A DNA stretch of 58,684 bases from JACRJW01 sp964359095. GTDB taxonomy: Bacteria; Patescibacteriota; Patescibacteriia; UBA9934; GWF2-40-263. Where the stretch lies: the NCBI GenBank assembly GCA_964359095.1, contig CAYHRJ010000002.1:1-58684 (forward strand), in the 5' to 3' direction. A model generated the notes under the pieces. It worked only from the letters and a program-made list of their open reading frames with translations, was not told the origin of the DNA and did no database searches. Position 1 is the stretch's first letter, and each line of letters starts with the position of its first letter. This document shows positions 7,282 through 14,815 of this stretch, one piece after another. Position numbers and translations under genes: made by a program.

Positions 7282-7370
7282 GGTCCACGGCACGGCGTTC
7301 GCGAACGACGTATCACGCGACCCCCGTACGTCCTTGCAGACACGACATCTGTGAGACGGACGGGGCGTCT
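7282..7370. repeat. Spacer cassette copy B of the G+C-rich block
   Basis: Second copy of 6705-6799, including GTTCGCGAAC at 7297-7306 and the right arm GACGGACGGGG. The left hairpin arm carries substitutions (CCCCGTACGTC), and the final CGTCTCAC/T-tract terminator part is replaced by unrelated sequence, so this copy may no longer terminate. Confidence 0.85.
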
Positions 7371-7452
7371 ATTCATCTCTCCGTTGCCTTTCGACACCTG
7401 CGAGCCTGGCTCTCAGATGTGGGAAGATAACCTCTTTGCTGTAGGAGCGTTC

Positions 7453-8097
7453 ATGTTACAGTTACTCTTAATCGCTTGTAGCACTCTCGATCTGGAAGAT
7501 TCCACTGTCGAGGATATCGAAACGGACATCTGTTCGGATCTCGGCTTGGGCGTTCCAGACGACACTGACTGGGACGAGGGAGAGAGCACCATCGACGTGG
7601 ATTGGATGACGGAGGAGCGCGCATACATCCGAGTCACTGCTGAGTGCCTCGTGATCCCACCCTTTCATATCTACACCACACAAGAGGAGGAGTTGCCCAT
7701 CACCTTCCTTACCTTCTCCCTCGCGAGCTACGACAACGGGGAGTGGATCGAGAAGTTCGGTAGCGAACTCACGGTCGAAAGCACACTGGGCGACCTGGGC
7801 TCCTACGAGTCCGTCGGCACCGCTTGTGAGCCGTTCTGCGGCCCGCACTGGGAGATGGACCTCACGGAGTACGGCCTCGTGGTCAGTCCGAAGGAGGACT
7901 TCTACATTGAGTTCGAGATTCCGGGTTTCAACGATCCGTCGGAAATCGACGAAGTGTGGGATGACGAGCGCGACAAGCTCGCCATCATGGTCTACGCCGG
8001 ACACAGTTGGACCGAGGAGACTTCTCCAGGTCAGTACGAGTTCGGGATGTACGAGGCCGGATCACTTCTGACCATCGACGTCGAGGTCATCGAATAG
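7453..8097 (+). CDS. Predicted acidic lipoprotein of the G+C-rich block
   Basis: A 214-residue protein from ATG 7453, chosen because a GGAG site lies 7 bases upstream and because it places the very short lipoprotein signal MLQLLLIAC at the N terminus (lipobox Cys at residue 9). The mature part is strongly acidic and predicted mostly beta, with two further cysteines (TACEPFCGPHW) likely to form a disulphide. No family is recognised. It is the last gene of the G+C-rich block; a weak terminator follows at 8121. Confidence 0.6.
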   Translation: MLQLLLIACSTLDLEDSTVEDIETDICSDLGLGVPDDTDWDEGESTIDVDWMTEERAYIRVTAECLVIPPFHIYTTQEEELPITFLTFSLASYDNGEWIEKFGSELTVESTLGDLGSYESVGTACEPFCGPHWEMDLTEYGLVVSPKEDFYIEFEIPGFNDPSEIDEVWDDERDKLAIMVYAGHSWTEETSPGQYEFGMYEAGSLLTIDVEVIE

Positions 8098-8120
8098 ATA
8101 TTTCGCGCGCCTGTACAACG

Positions 8121-8150
8121 ACCCATCTCTCACGGTGGGTATTATTTTTA
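8121..8150 (+). terminator. Possible terminator after the lipoprotein block
   Basis: ACCCA (8121-8125) can pair with TGGGT (8136-8140), followed by ATTATTTTTA. The stem is short, so confidence is limited. Confidence 0.45.
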
Positions 8151-8173
8151 GGGACAGCCAGTTGCCAGAACCC

Positions 8174-8209
8174 GACGACGCTTTTTCTCATATGAGAACT
8201 TTTGTCGTC
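8174..8209. promoter_or_regulatory. 36-bp dyad-symmetric site upstream of the DUF4258/DUF2283 pair
   Basis: A perfect 14-bp palindrome TTCTCATATGAGAA (8185-8198) is enclosed by exactly symmetric outer arms GACGAC (8174-8179) and GTCGTC (8204-8209); both share the centre between 8191 and 8192. It lies 129 bases before the DUF4258 start and is a good candidate operator. Confidence 0.5.
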
Positions 8210-8337
8210 AGCTCTACATGAACAACTATGGGGACATCTTTTCGTATAGACGAAATTTTGTTCCCTCTTGTGAACCAGAAAATCCAATCTTGCTTTTTGT
8301 TGTCAGCTGCTTTATTCTTAAAAGAAGCAACGAACAT

Positions 8338-8592
8338 ATGGAACTTCGTTTCACAAAACACGCGGAGGATAAGTTCGAGATGTTGAAACGTCATGGAGTC
8401 GGTATCTTACGAGAAAAGGTCATCCAGACTCTGATCAACCCTGGTCACATTGATCGGTCACGTCTTCCACTTCTGATTGCGCAAAGTGTGCTGGATCGAG
8501 ATCATGTGCTGCGTGTTGTCTATCGCGTTGAAGGCCAAACAAAAGTTATCATCACTTTTTATCCAGGACGAAAAAATCAATATGAAACGTAA
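8338..8592 (+). CDS. DUF4258-family protein (toxin-like)
   Basis: An 84-residue basic protein from ATG 8338. It shows the DUF4258 pattern: an N-terminal strand with a His near the start (MELRFTKHAEDKFEMLKRHG), a middle helix, and a C-terminal pair of strands (DHVLRVVYRVEGQTKVIITFYP). The family resembles RelE/ParE-fold toxins in length and is often found beside DUF2283 genes. The stop overlaps the following DUF2283 gene by 11 bases, which supports a coupled pair. Toxicity is inferred only from this arrangement. Confidence 0.75.
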   Translation: MELRFTKHAEDKFEMLKRHGVGILREKVIQTLINPGHIDRSRLPLLIAQSVLDRDHVLRVVYRVEGQTKVIITFYPGRKNQYET

Positions 8593-8803
8593 AATCAATA
8601 TCGCCTACGATCCAGATGCCGATGTGTTGAGCTGGGACGTAGCGTCACGTGCGCCTATTTCTCATGCAACAGAGATGGGGAATATCGTCGTCCACTTTTC
8701 AAAGAAAAATATGCCAGTGCTTATTGAAGTCTTAGAGGCATCAAAGATGGTAAAACAGTCAGCGCAAAAAATCGGATACAAGATGCAAGCAATTGCAGCA
8801 TAA
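8582..8803 (+). CDS. DUF2283-family protein (antitoxin-like partner)
   Basis: A 73-residue protein from ATG 8582 with the DUF2283 signature: an opening MKRKINIAYDPDADVLSWDV, then a short beta meander (SHATEMGNIVVHFSKKNMPV) and a closing helix (LIEVLEASKMVK). It is translationally coupled to the DUF4258 gene. Pairs of these two families are commonly proposed as toxin-antitoxin systems, in which case this is the neutralising member. A strong bidirectional terminator follows. Confidence 0.8.
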   Translation: MKRKINIAYDPDADVLSWDVASRAPISHATEMGNIVVHFSKKNMPVLIEVLEASKMVKQSAQKIGYKMQAIAA

Positions 8804-8832
8804 AAAATCGGTCCGATGTGGACCGATTTTTT
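8802..8832. terminator. Bidirectional terminator between DUF2283 and rplS
   Basis: AAAAAATCGGTCC (8802-8814) pairs with GGACCGATTTTTT (8820-8832), giving a T-tract on both strands. It can end the rightward toxin-like pair and the leftward rplS transcript. Confidence 0.9.
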
Positions 8833-9267
8833 TTATTTCACGTACGTCTCTTCGAGCTTTCTCTTGAAACGTGTTTTCAGGTTGTTGAGGAAGCTGAGTT
8901 TGGCGCGGCGCACGCGAGCCGTTTTTACGAGTTCGATTTTGGCAATGAGTGGCGAGTGGACGGGATAGATTTTTTCTACACCGATGCCGTCGCTGACTTT
9001 GCGAATGGTGAGGGTGCGGGAAGGTCCGGCGCCTTTGACGCCCAGGATGATGCCTTCAAAAATTTGAACGCGCTCGCGGACTTCGCCTTTGGCTGAAACG
9101 TCCTTGATACGCTCGTGGAGTCGCACGGTTTGTCCGGCGCGCAGCTGATCGATTGTGAGCACGTTACTTGCCACGACCTTCTTGGCAGGCTCGGCAGGAG
9201 CTTCAACAGGCTCCACAGGAGTGACTGTTTCCTCTGCTGAGGCTGTTGTTTGTGTTTCTTCTTCCAT
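8833..9267 (-). CDS. rplS: 50S ribosomal protein L19
   Basis: A 144-residue protein. Residues about 32-144 form a standard L19: DQLRAGQTVRLHERIK, RVQIFEGIILGVKGAG, the basic RTLTIRKVSDGIGVEKIYP, and RVRRAKLSFLNNLKTRFKRK. L19 sits at the interface between the two ribosomal subunits. The first 30 residues are an additional Glu/Thr/Val/Pro-rich acidic extension (ETQTTASAEETVTPVEPVE) not present in typical L19 of about 115 residues. The gene stands alone on the minus strand downstream of gmk, with a terminator directly at its end. Confidence 0.95.
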   Translation of the reverse strand: MEEETQTTASAEETVTPVEPVEAPAEPAKKVVASNVLTIDQLRAGQTVRLHERIKDVSAKGEVRERVQIFEGIILGVKGAGPSRTLTIRKVSDGIGVEKIYPVHSPLIAKIELVKTARVRRAKLSFLNNLKTRFKRKLEETYVK

Positions 9268-9301
9268 AGTGGCCAGACTATAATGAATTCAGCTTTTTTC
9301 G

Positions 9302-9886
9302 TCAAGTCACGTCACTCGCGAGTGACGTGACAAGAGAATCCATAATCCTCAGAACCTCTTCTACGGTATTTTCAAGATTCCCTTCTTGATTCACGACTCG
9401 ATATCGACAGGACGCTCCGTAATCACGCTCGTTTTTGATCGCCCGCATCCGTTCTTCAAGATTGACCGTCTTGCCTTGATCCCGAGCTGTCAGGTGCTTC
9501 ATGAGTGTTTCGTCTGATTCCGCATCGATGAAAATCACGATCGTTTCTGGATGTTCTTGTTGAATCGTCTTGGCGCCTTGGACATCGATGACAAACAAGA
9601 CGTCGTTGCCAGCTAGCAGGAGTTTTTCCACGTCTGATTTTTTGCTGCCATAGAGTGTGTCGTAGACGCGAGCAGATTCGAAAAGCTCACCAGCGTTTAG
9701 CAAGGAAGTGAGTGTTGCTTCATCGACAAAGTGATAGGAGATGCCGTCGGTTTCTCCAGGTCGGGATGGACGCGTTGTATAGGTCACGACTTTCTTGAGC
9801 TGTGGGCGTCGCTTGAGGAGTTCGTTCGCGATAGTTGTCTTGCCAACTCCACTTGGTCCGGTGATGATAAAGATTTTTCCTCTCAT
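9302..9886 (-). CDS. gmk: Guanylate kinase
   Basis: A 194-residue enzyme that phosphorylates GMP to GDP with ATP. It carries the P-loop GPSGVGKT at residues 10-17, the GMP-binding segment TTRPSRPGETDGISYHFV and the lid/substrate region ESARVYDTLYGSKKSDVEK. The start codon overlaps the stop of the pseudouridine synthase gene by 4 bases (ATGA), so the two are co-translated. The last codons lie in a perfect 26-nt palindrome (9306-9331), giving an unusual C-terminal SLASDVT. Confidence 0.95.
   Translation of the reverse strand: MRGKIFIITGPSGVGKTTIANELLKRRPQLKKVVTYTTRPSRPGETDGISYHFVDEATLTSLLNAGELFESARVYDTLYGSKKSDVEKLLLAGNDVLFVIDVQGAKTIQQEHPETIVIFIDAESDETLMKHLTARDQGKTVNLEERMRAIKNERDYGASCRYRVVNQEGNLENTVEEVLRIMDSLVTSLASDVT
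9306..9331. repeat. 26-nt perfect palindrome at the 3' end of gmk
   Basis: Half site GTCACGTCACTCG followed by its exact complement, with no loop. It overlaps the last codons of gmk. No T-tract follows on the minus strand, so it is not a standard terminator. Confidence 0.9.
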
Positions 9887-10803
9887 ATTTTTTTCAGTGA
9901 GCGAAGCAGGCGTTCAAGCTCATCCGGCAGTCCTACCTCAAACGTTTTTTCTTTTCCGTTCATGAGTCTCACGGTCAGTCTGGTCGCATGAAGGAATAAT
10001 CGATCAAGTTCGATGGGACGAAATTTCATGCCTTTCACTTTGTAGATTTTGTCGCCTACGACCGGATAGCCTATGGCTTGGAAGTGCACGCGAATTTGAT
10101 GCGTGCGGCCTGTGAGAATTTTTACGCGAACATACGTCGTGGTGGGAAGTCGATCAAGTACATCATACTCTGTGTGTGCTTCTTTACCTTCTTGCGATTC
10201 AGGACGAGCGACCATACGGCCTTTGGCTTTGGAACGCGCGACCTTGAGTGTGATGATGTCGTGATCTTTTGGGAGCGAGCCGTATACTAGGGCGAGGTAT
10301 TCTTTTGTGAGCGTTCGTTCCTGGAACTGTCGTTTCAAATGTTCAAACGCTGTTTGGGTTTTGGCGATCACCATGAGACCAGAGACATCTTTGTCCAGCC
10401 GATGCACAATGCCTGGACGTTTTGGATCGTCACCAACCTCTGCAACCTCAGGGAAGGATTCAAGAAGAGCATCCACGACCGTTGCTCGCATTTCGTCTTT
10501 GAATGCTTCGTGGACAAGCAAGCCCGCAGGCTTATTGATGACCAATAGATCATCATCCTGATAGACGATTTCGAGCAGGGGAGCGACCTCGGTTTTTGTG
10601 TGCGTTGCTATTTCCGACGCTGGATAAAAAATCACATCGCCTGTTTCCAAGCGTCTATTGGATTTTGTGACATTTTTATTGACCAGCACACTTCCTGCTT
10701 CGATGAGCTTCTGAATCTGTGAGCGTGTCGATGTCATGTTCGACGTCAAAAAATGATCGAGTCGCTTGCCTTCTGCTTCCGCTGTTACATGAATTTCTGG
10801 CAT
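9883..10803 (-). CDS. rluD: RluA/RluD-family 23S rRNA pseudouridine synthase
   Basis: A 306-residue protein from the ATG at 10803 (MPEIHVTAEAEGKRLDHFL). An S4 RNA-binding domain spans residues 1-60. The catalytic domain follows, with DDDLLVINKPAGLLVH, the catalytic motif HRLDKDVSG (Asp about 137) and GRTHQIRVHFQAIGYPVVGD. The family converts uridines in the helix 69 region of 23S rRNA to pseudouridine; the assignment to RluD rather than RluC is by overall similarity. The upstream ATG at 10926 would run into the tRNA-Val gene and is rejected. Its end overlaps gmk by 4 bases. Confidence 0.9.
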   Translation of the reverse strand: MPEIHVTAEAEGKRLDHFLTSNMTSTRSQIQKLIEAGSVLVNKNVTKSNRRLETGDVIFYPASEIATHTKTEVAPLLEIVYQDDDLLVINKPAGLLVHEAFKDEMRATVVDALLESFPEVAEVGDDPKRPGIVHRLDKDVSGLMVIAKTQTAFEHLKRQFQERTLTKEYLALVYGSLPKDHDIITLKVARSKAKGRMVARPESQEGKEAHTEYDVLDRLPTTTYVRVKILTGRTHQIRVHFQAIGYPVVGDKIYKVKGMKFRPIELDRLFLHATRLTVRLMNGKEKTFEVGLPDELERLLRSLKKI

Positions 10804-10836
10804 AGATGAGTCGCATAGTAGCAGACTAAACAAAAA

Positions 10837-10858
10837 ACTCCAGGATCTGGAGTCTTTT
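10837..10858 (-). terminator. Terminator downstream of tRNA-Val
   Basis: ACTCCAG (10837-10843) pairs with CTGGAGT (10847-10853). On the minus strand it is followed by TTTTTTG, so it would stop the tRNA transcript before rluD. The plus-strand side also has a short TCTTTT tract. Confidence 0.75.
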
Positions 10859-10899
10859 GGCTTGTCGGCCCTAGCTCCGACTTCTGTCAGAGCGACGGC

Positions 10900-10976
10900 T
10901 GGTGGGCGCACGTGGATTCGAACCACGGACCTTCACAATGTCAATGTGACGCTCTAACCAACTGAGCTATGCGCCC
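10900..10976 (-). tRNA. tRNA-Val(GAC)
   Basis: A full cloverleaf on the minus strand: acceptor GGGCGCA/TGCGCCC, D-arm GCTCAGTTGGTTAGAGC, anticodon stem TCACA/TGTGA around the loop TTGACAT (anticodon GAC) and T-arm CGTGGTTCGAATCCACG. The discriminator A and the CCA end are encoded in the DNA. Confidence 0.95.
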
Positions 10977-10991
10977 GTAGAGAGCGGAGGC

Positions 10992-11020
10992 ATGATAGAA
11001 AAAAGTAGAGCGTGCGTCAA
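10992..11020 (-). promoter_or_regulatory. Promoter of tRNA-Val
   Basis: On the minus strand, TTGACG (11020-11015), a 17-base spacer and TATCAT (10997-10992), placed about 15 bases before the tRNA 5' end. Spacing and both boxes are near consensus. Confidence 0.8.
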
Positions 11021-11022
11021 CT

Positions 11023-11493
11023 TTAGAAAAATTTACTCGTGGATACAGGTGATTCTGTGATTGGATTTTCTGGTTGATTTTGAATTTGCGTGTCTTCATG
11101 AGGCTCTTCTAAAATAATCCACGGTTTGGTTTTACTTTTGGAAATGGTCATGATGAGAAATCCACCAAGTGTGAGAAATGCCGCGCCAATGAGGAAGATG
11201 CCGAAGATACTTGCGAACCCACATCCGAATACAGCCATGACCATCTCGGCGTTTGATTGTGCGTCTTCAAGACACGCGATGACATTCTGCTGTGAGCGCG
11301 CAATTCCGAAATAACTTGCGCTCACGCCAAGCAGCAGAGCCAAGATGGTAAACAAACAACTAAATCGCACCATGCGGATTTTCCCAAGACGCAGGATAGT
11401 GATCACTGCAAAAAAGACACCTCCCAAAACCCAATAAGCGAGAAACCAGAAGATCGAGAGTAAAATGACAAGAGAGATCAGTTGTGGGTCCAT
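11023..11493 (-). CDS. Three-helix membrane protein of unknown function
   Basis: A 156-residue protein with three strong hydrophobic helices at about residues 5-32, 43-64 and 88-113, and a polar Glu/Gln/Pro-rich C-terminal tail (EEPHEDTQIQNQPENP) that probably faces the cytoplasm. A cysteine-containing loop (VIACLEDAQSNAEMV) lies between helices 2 and 3. No family is recognised. The gene is leftward, directly upstream of the tRNA-Val promoter, and shares a short divergent region with the tRNA at 11554. Confidence 0.65.
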   Translation of the reverse strand: MDPQLISLVILLSIFWFLAYWVLGGVFFAVITILRLGKIRMVRFSCLFTILALLLGVSASYFGIARSQQNVIACLEDAQSNAEMVMAVFGCGFASIFGIFLIGAAFLTLGGFLIMTISKSKTKPWIILEEPHEDTQIQNQPENPITESPVSTSKFF

Positions 11494-11553
11494 AATAGTG
11501 AAAGTATAGCATGGTTGACGGAGCTCGGTGATATACTAAAGGGACAGTTAAAT

Positions 11554-11629
11554 GGGCGCGTAGCTCAACGGTTAGAGCACCGAGCTTATACCTCGGTGGT
11601 TCTTGGTTCGAATCCAAGCGCGCCTACCA
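11554..11629 (+). tRNA. tRNA-Ile(UAU)
   Basis: A full cloverleaf: acceptor GGGCGCG/CGCGCCT (one G-U pair), D-arm GCTCAACGGTTAGAGC, anticodon stem CCGAG/CTCGG around loop CTTATAC, and T-arm CTTGGTTCGAATCCAAG; CCA is encoded. U33 and A37 are normal, so the anticodon is UAU, which reads AUA. Most bacteria instead use a CAU anticodon modified to lysidine by TilS. A TATACT box at 11532-11537 could be the -10 element, but no good -35 box is spaced correctly. Confidence 0.9.
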
Positions 11630-11641
11630 ACAATAGTCACT

Positions 11642-11812
11642 ATGCCATTCCTATTCATCGGAATTAGCCTGCTACTCGTGAGCATTTTTTTCATGAGAAA
11701 AGCGGTTCAAAGACAAGACAGAGAAGGCATCATCGGACTCACAGCACTCATCATGGCGTCAGCCATTTTGATTCTTTTCTATGGATTGTTTTATTCGATT
11801 ACGATTCCGTAA
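11642..11812 (+). CDS. Small two-pass membrane protein
   Basis: A 56-residue protein beginning 12 bases after the tRNA 3' end (MPFLFIGISLLLVSIFFMRK). Two hydrophobic helices, about residues 2-18 and 34-53, are separated by a charged turn (RKAVQRQDREG). No family is recognised. It ends four bases before the start of the DUF4173 gene and probably shares its transcript, perhaps together with the tRNA. Confidence 0.55.
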   Translation: MPFLFIGISLLLVSIFFMRKAVQRQDREGIIGLTALIMASAILILFYGLFYSITIP

Positions 11813-11816
11813 ATCT

Positions 11817-13373
11817 ATGACAACACCTATCAAAATTTTTCTGTCAGCACTTGGACTCGGAATTATATTCGATTATTTATTTTTTGAGATGATGCGCGTT
11901 GGAATCAACTTGCCTTTAGCGCAGGTTCTTTTTTTGGCCGTGAGTTTTGGCTTGGCCAAGTGGACCAAGCACAAGCTGCCACGCCGTGCCTGGATCGCGG
12001 CTGGATTTGCCCTGGCCTACAGCGCTGTGTTCGCCGTGTGGACGGGCAGCTTCGGACTCACGATTGCGTTTTTGGGATTTTTTATTTCGAACCTTTTGTT
12101 CATTGCCTTTTCTCTGGGACATCACGGACAGTGGCGGCATCCATTTGATATTCTTGCAACCGGAACGATTGAACTTGGATGGAAGCTCTTGTCGCGCTTG
12201 TCAATTTTTCGCGAGCTACGTTCCAAGCGCTTCACTCTGCGTCAGAATGCGATTGTGAAGGGCGTCATCATCTTGCTACCGATCCTTCTTTTGTTTATCG
12301 CACTGTTTGCAAGTGCTGATCTTCTGTTCCGATCGTTCACCGATGAGGTTTTTTCAACGCTCAACGTGATCTTTGAGCCTGAGTACTGGCTGGGTCACGT
12401 TGTGTACGTCGGATTTTGGAGTGTGCTGTTCTCCACGATTTTTGCCGCAGCGTTTTGGCAACGTTTTACCCACTCAGCACTGGAGGAAATCAAACCCAGG
12501 TTCATTCTTGAGAGTCAGGTGATCGTCGGCGGCATTGCCGTTTTGTTCGCTGCGTTTCTCTTGGTTCAAGGCTATGCGTTGTTTGGTGGCGAGGCTGCGT
12601 TCGCTCAAATGACGGGCGTGACGTATGCAGAGTACGCCCGGCAGGGATTTTTTCAGCTCGTCATCTCTGCGATCCTGGTGATTGGAATCGTACTGACGCT
12701 CAGACTCATGCACAGTGAGCGCACACATAAACTCCTCACTGCGCTCCACGCGATTCTGATTGGAGAGACATTGCTCGTGCTTTTCTCTGCGTTCACTCGT
12801 CTCAATCTCTACGTTGAGGCCTACGGCTACACACCAGATCGACTGTTTGGTTATTTTGTGATGGACACGCTTGGGATTCTGCTTGTCTTGTTGTTTGTGA
12901 GTGTTGTACGCCAATCTTCGCAGTCCAGTTTGATGCGCCAGGGGTTGATCGTCTTGGGAATCTCGGGACTGTTGTTTGCTTGGACGCCATCAGATGAGCT
13001 CGCGGTGTTGCTCAACATAAAAAGACACGAGGTGTGTCTTGAAACTTTGAGCAACTGCAAAGTGGACGCGTTGTTGTTCTTGTCCCTGAGTGAGGAGGCG
13101 TATCCAAGGATCAAGACGTTTTTGGATGGAGCGTCAGAGGGTGAGGTTCAGAATTTTTATCCGACACAGGTCGCCGATACCGTGTGTGAAAGACTCTATC
13201 AGCGAGAGATGCTCAATTCTTTTTATCTGGGTAGTCTGTTCGTTCCCGATAGTTTTGCTGGGCCGGAATGGCAGGAATGGAATTGGGCACGAGCAAGACT
13301 TCCAGGTCGCTATCTTGATGATCCAACGTTGCCAGCGTGGCTAGAAATTACAGGCGAGGAAGATTGTCCTTGA
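11817..13373 (+). CDS. DUF4173-family polytopic membrane protein
   Basis: A 518-residue protein from ATG 11817 with about eleven predicted transmembrane helices. It contains signatures of the DUF4173/DUF4153 family: TYAEYARQGFFQLV in the middle, and RLNLYVEAYGYTPDRLFGY further on. The C-terminal ~110 residues are soluble (KVDALLFLSLSEEAYPRIK ...), with cysteines. The biochemical role of the family is unknown. The gene's last 26 bases overlap the convergently transcribed nucleotidyltransferase gene, so transcription of one may affect the other. Confidence 0.85.
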   Translation: MTTPIKIFLSALGLGIIFDYLFFEMMRVGINLPLAQVLFLAVSFGLAKWTKHKLPRRAWIAAGFALAYSAVFAVWTGSFGLTIAFLGFFISNLLFIAFSLGHHGQWRHPFDILATGTIELGWKLLSRLSIFRELRSKRFTLRQNAIVKGVIILLPILLLFIALFASADLLFRSFTDEVFSTLNVIFEPEYWLGHVVYVGFWSVLFSTIFAAAFWQRFTHSALEEIKPRFILESQVIVGGIAVLFAAFLLVQGYALFGGEAAFAQMTGVTYAEYARQGFFQLVISAILVIGIVLTLRLMHSERTHKLLTALHAILIGETLLVLFSAFTRLNLYVEAYGYTPDRLFGYFVMDTLGILLVLLFVSVVRQSSQSSLMRQGLIVLGISGLLFAWTPSDELAVLLNIKRHEVCLETLSNCKVDALLFLSLSEEAYPRIKTFLDGASEGEVQNFYPTQVADTVCERLYQREMLNSFYLGSLFVPDSFAGPEWQEWNWARARLPGRYLDDPTLPAWLEITGEEDCP

Positions 13374-14706
13374 GCCAACTGAGCGCGGCTTCGCGGGTCA
13401 TGAGCCTGCCGTCGAGTTGGAGATCACGAATGCCGTCCAGCCAGAGACGAACCTTTGGGCCAGCAGGGATCCCAGCGGAGAGCACATCGTTACCAGAGAG
13501 CAGGGGAGCGATGGTTTCGTCGTGATCCACTAGCCATCGATCTTCCATTTCTTTCCGTCGTCGACGTGCTACGTCGGCGATTTTTTTTTGATCAAGTAAA
13601 TCTAGACAGCGAACAAGCGCGGCTCCACGACCGTTCATGAACCGACGTTCGAATTCAGATCCTGGAAGACCTTGCACTTCGTGGACAGACAGGTTTGTCT
13701 GGAGCGCTTTGGTGAGCCACAAGACATCTCCTGAATCGATTCGGATCTCTGAGTCTTTGGGGAGACGATCTAGTCCTGAAAGATGAATAGCGTTGCGTAC
13801 CTGTTCCTCACTTAGTCCGCGTATGAGAAGCGCAACGACGACCAGAAGTTCGTGCGGCTGTGTGCGTGTGAGCGGTTCGAGATAATCTTTTTGAGAGATG
13901 GATTCTTCAATACCGAGAAACAATTCTTTCAGAGTGCCTGAGTTGCGCAGGGCATCGATCGCTCTGTGAGGGTTGCGTGAGAGAGCCTTGGCTAATTCTT
14001 CGCCTACGATTTCGCGAGGAACGACGAATTCAAGCTTTCCCGTCGCTTCTCTCATCCGATTGATTTTAGGTATGAGCATTTTGATTGCGTCCATGGTCTG
14101 ATCCTCAATCGTAAACCCAAGCTCGGCAGCAAATCGGATGGCGCGGAGCATGCGTGTAAAGTCTTCGCGAAATCGATCTTCCGGATTTCCAACCGCGCGG
14201 ATGATCTTGTTTGCAAGGTCGGTTTGACCTTGGAATGGATCAACAAGTTGACGATCTCGGACATCAAACGCGATGGCATTCATCGTGAAGTCGCGCCGTG
14301 CCAAGTCGTCTTCGATCGGGAGGGAAGGATCTGATTGCACGTCAAAATCTTTGTAGCCGCCCAGGGATCCTTCTGCGACGGCTTCTGTACGTGGAAGAGC
14401 CAGGTCGATAAAGGGAATGCGATCAGACGAGAATCCACGTGGCATGAATTTGAACACACCAAAATGTTGTCCGACGAGATTCACTTCGCCTTGCGTACTA
14501 AACCATGTCTGAACATCCTCGGCGGATAATCCACGAATCACAAAATCAAAATCCATCTCCGCCATTTTTCTCCTAAGCAGTCTGTCGCGCACTGCACCAC
14601 CGACGAGATACAACTGAGCGTCTGAATGTGTTTGAAGAAACAGATCGACAAAGGCAAGTGCAGGTTCTTGTGCGATGAGTTTTTTAAGAACGTCCTCCTT
14701 CACCAT
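13348..14706 (-). CDS. CCA tRNA nucleotidyltransferase / poly(A) polymerase family
   Basis: A 452-residue class II nucleotidyltransferase from the ATG at 14706. The head domain has LVGGAVRDRLLRR (GG at residues 36-37) and the catalytic DFDF at 52-55. The neck follows with RRDFTMNAIAFDV and DPFQGQTDLANKIIRAVGNP, and then FREDFTRMLRAIRFAAELGF. These enzymes add or repair the CCA end of tRNA. Both tRNAs in this window already encode CCA, so repair may be the main job, unless others lack it. The 94-residue extension to the upstream ATG at 14988 is rejected because it is encoded by a palindromic repeat and the next gene. Confidence 0.88.
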   Translation of the reverse strand: MVKEDVLKKLIAQEPALAFVDLFLQTHSDAQLYLVGGAVRDRLLRRKMAEMDFDFVIRGLSAEDVQTWFSTQGEVNLVGQHFGVFKFMPRGFSSDRIPFIDLALPRTEAVAEGSLGGYKDFDVQSDPSLPIEDDLARRDFTMNAIAFDVRDRQLVDPFQGQTDLANKIIRAVGNPEDRFREDFTRMLRAIRFAAELGFTIEDQTMDAIKMLIPKINRMREATGKLEFVVPREIVGEELAKALSRNPHRAIDALRNSGTLKELFLGIEESISQKDYLEPLTRTQPHELLVVVALLIRGLSEEQVRNAIHLSGLDRLPKDSEIRIDSGDVLWLTKALQTNLSVHEVQGLPGSEFERRFMNGRGAALVRCLDLLDQKKIADVARRRRKEMEDRWLVDHDETIAPLLSGNDVLSAGIPAGPKVRLWLDGIRDLQLDGRLMTREAALSWLKDNLPRL

Positions 14707-14708
14707 AA

Positions 14709-14810
14709 GTTTGGTAGCCCCAGGCTTTCCCCGCCCGCCGTAGCTTTCTTGTCCGCCATAGCCTTGGCGACGGCGGAAGCGACGGTGGGAGCCTGGGTTC
14801 GATAGCCCTA
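14709..14810. repeat. Composite palindromic element, GGTAGCCCCAGG type
   Basis: It opens TTTGGTAGCCCCAGGCT and closes AGCCTGGGTTCGATAGCC, so the outer arms pair. Inside is a second G+C-rich palindrome (CCGCCATAGCC...GGCGGAAGC). The opening 16 bases match the element at 53024. Confidence 0.75.
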
Positions 14811-14815
14811 GTATA

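Noticed and set aside
6705..7370. Integron attC sites and a gene-cassette array
   Set aside because: The repeats are hairpin-forming and separate small genes, but no paired core-site sequences or integrase gene were seen, so the term integron is not justified.
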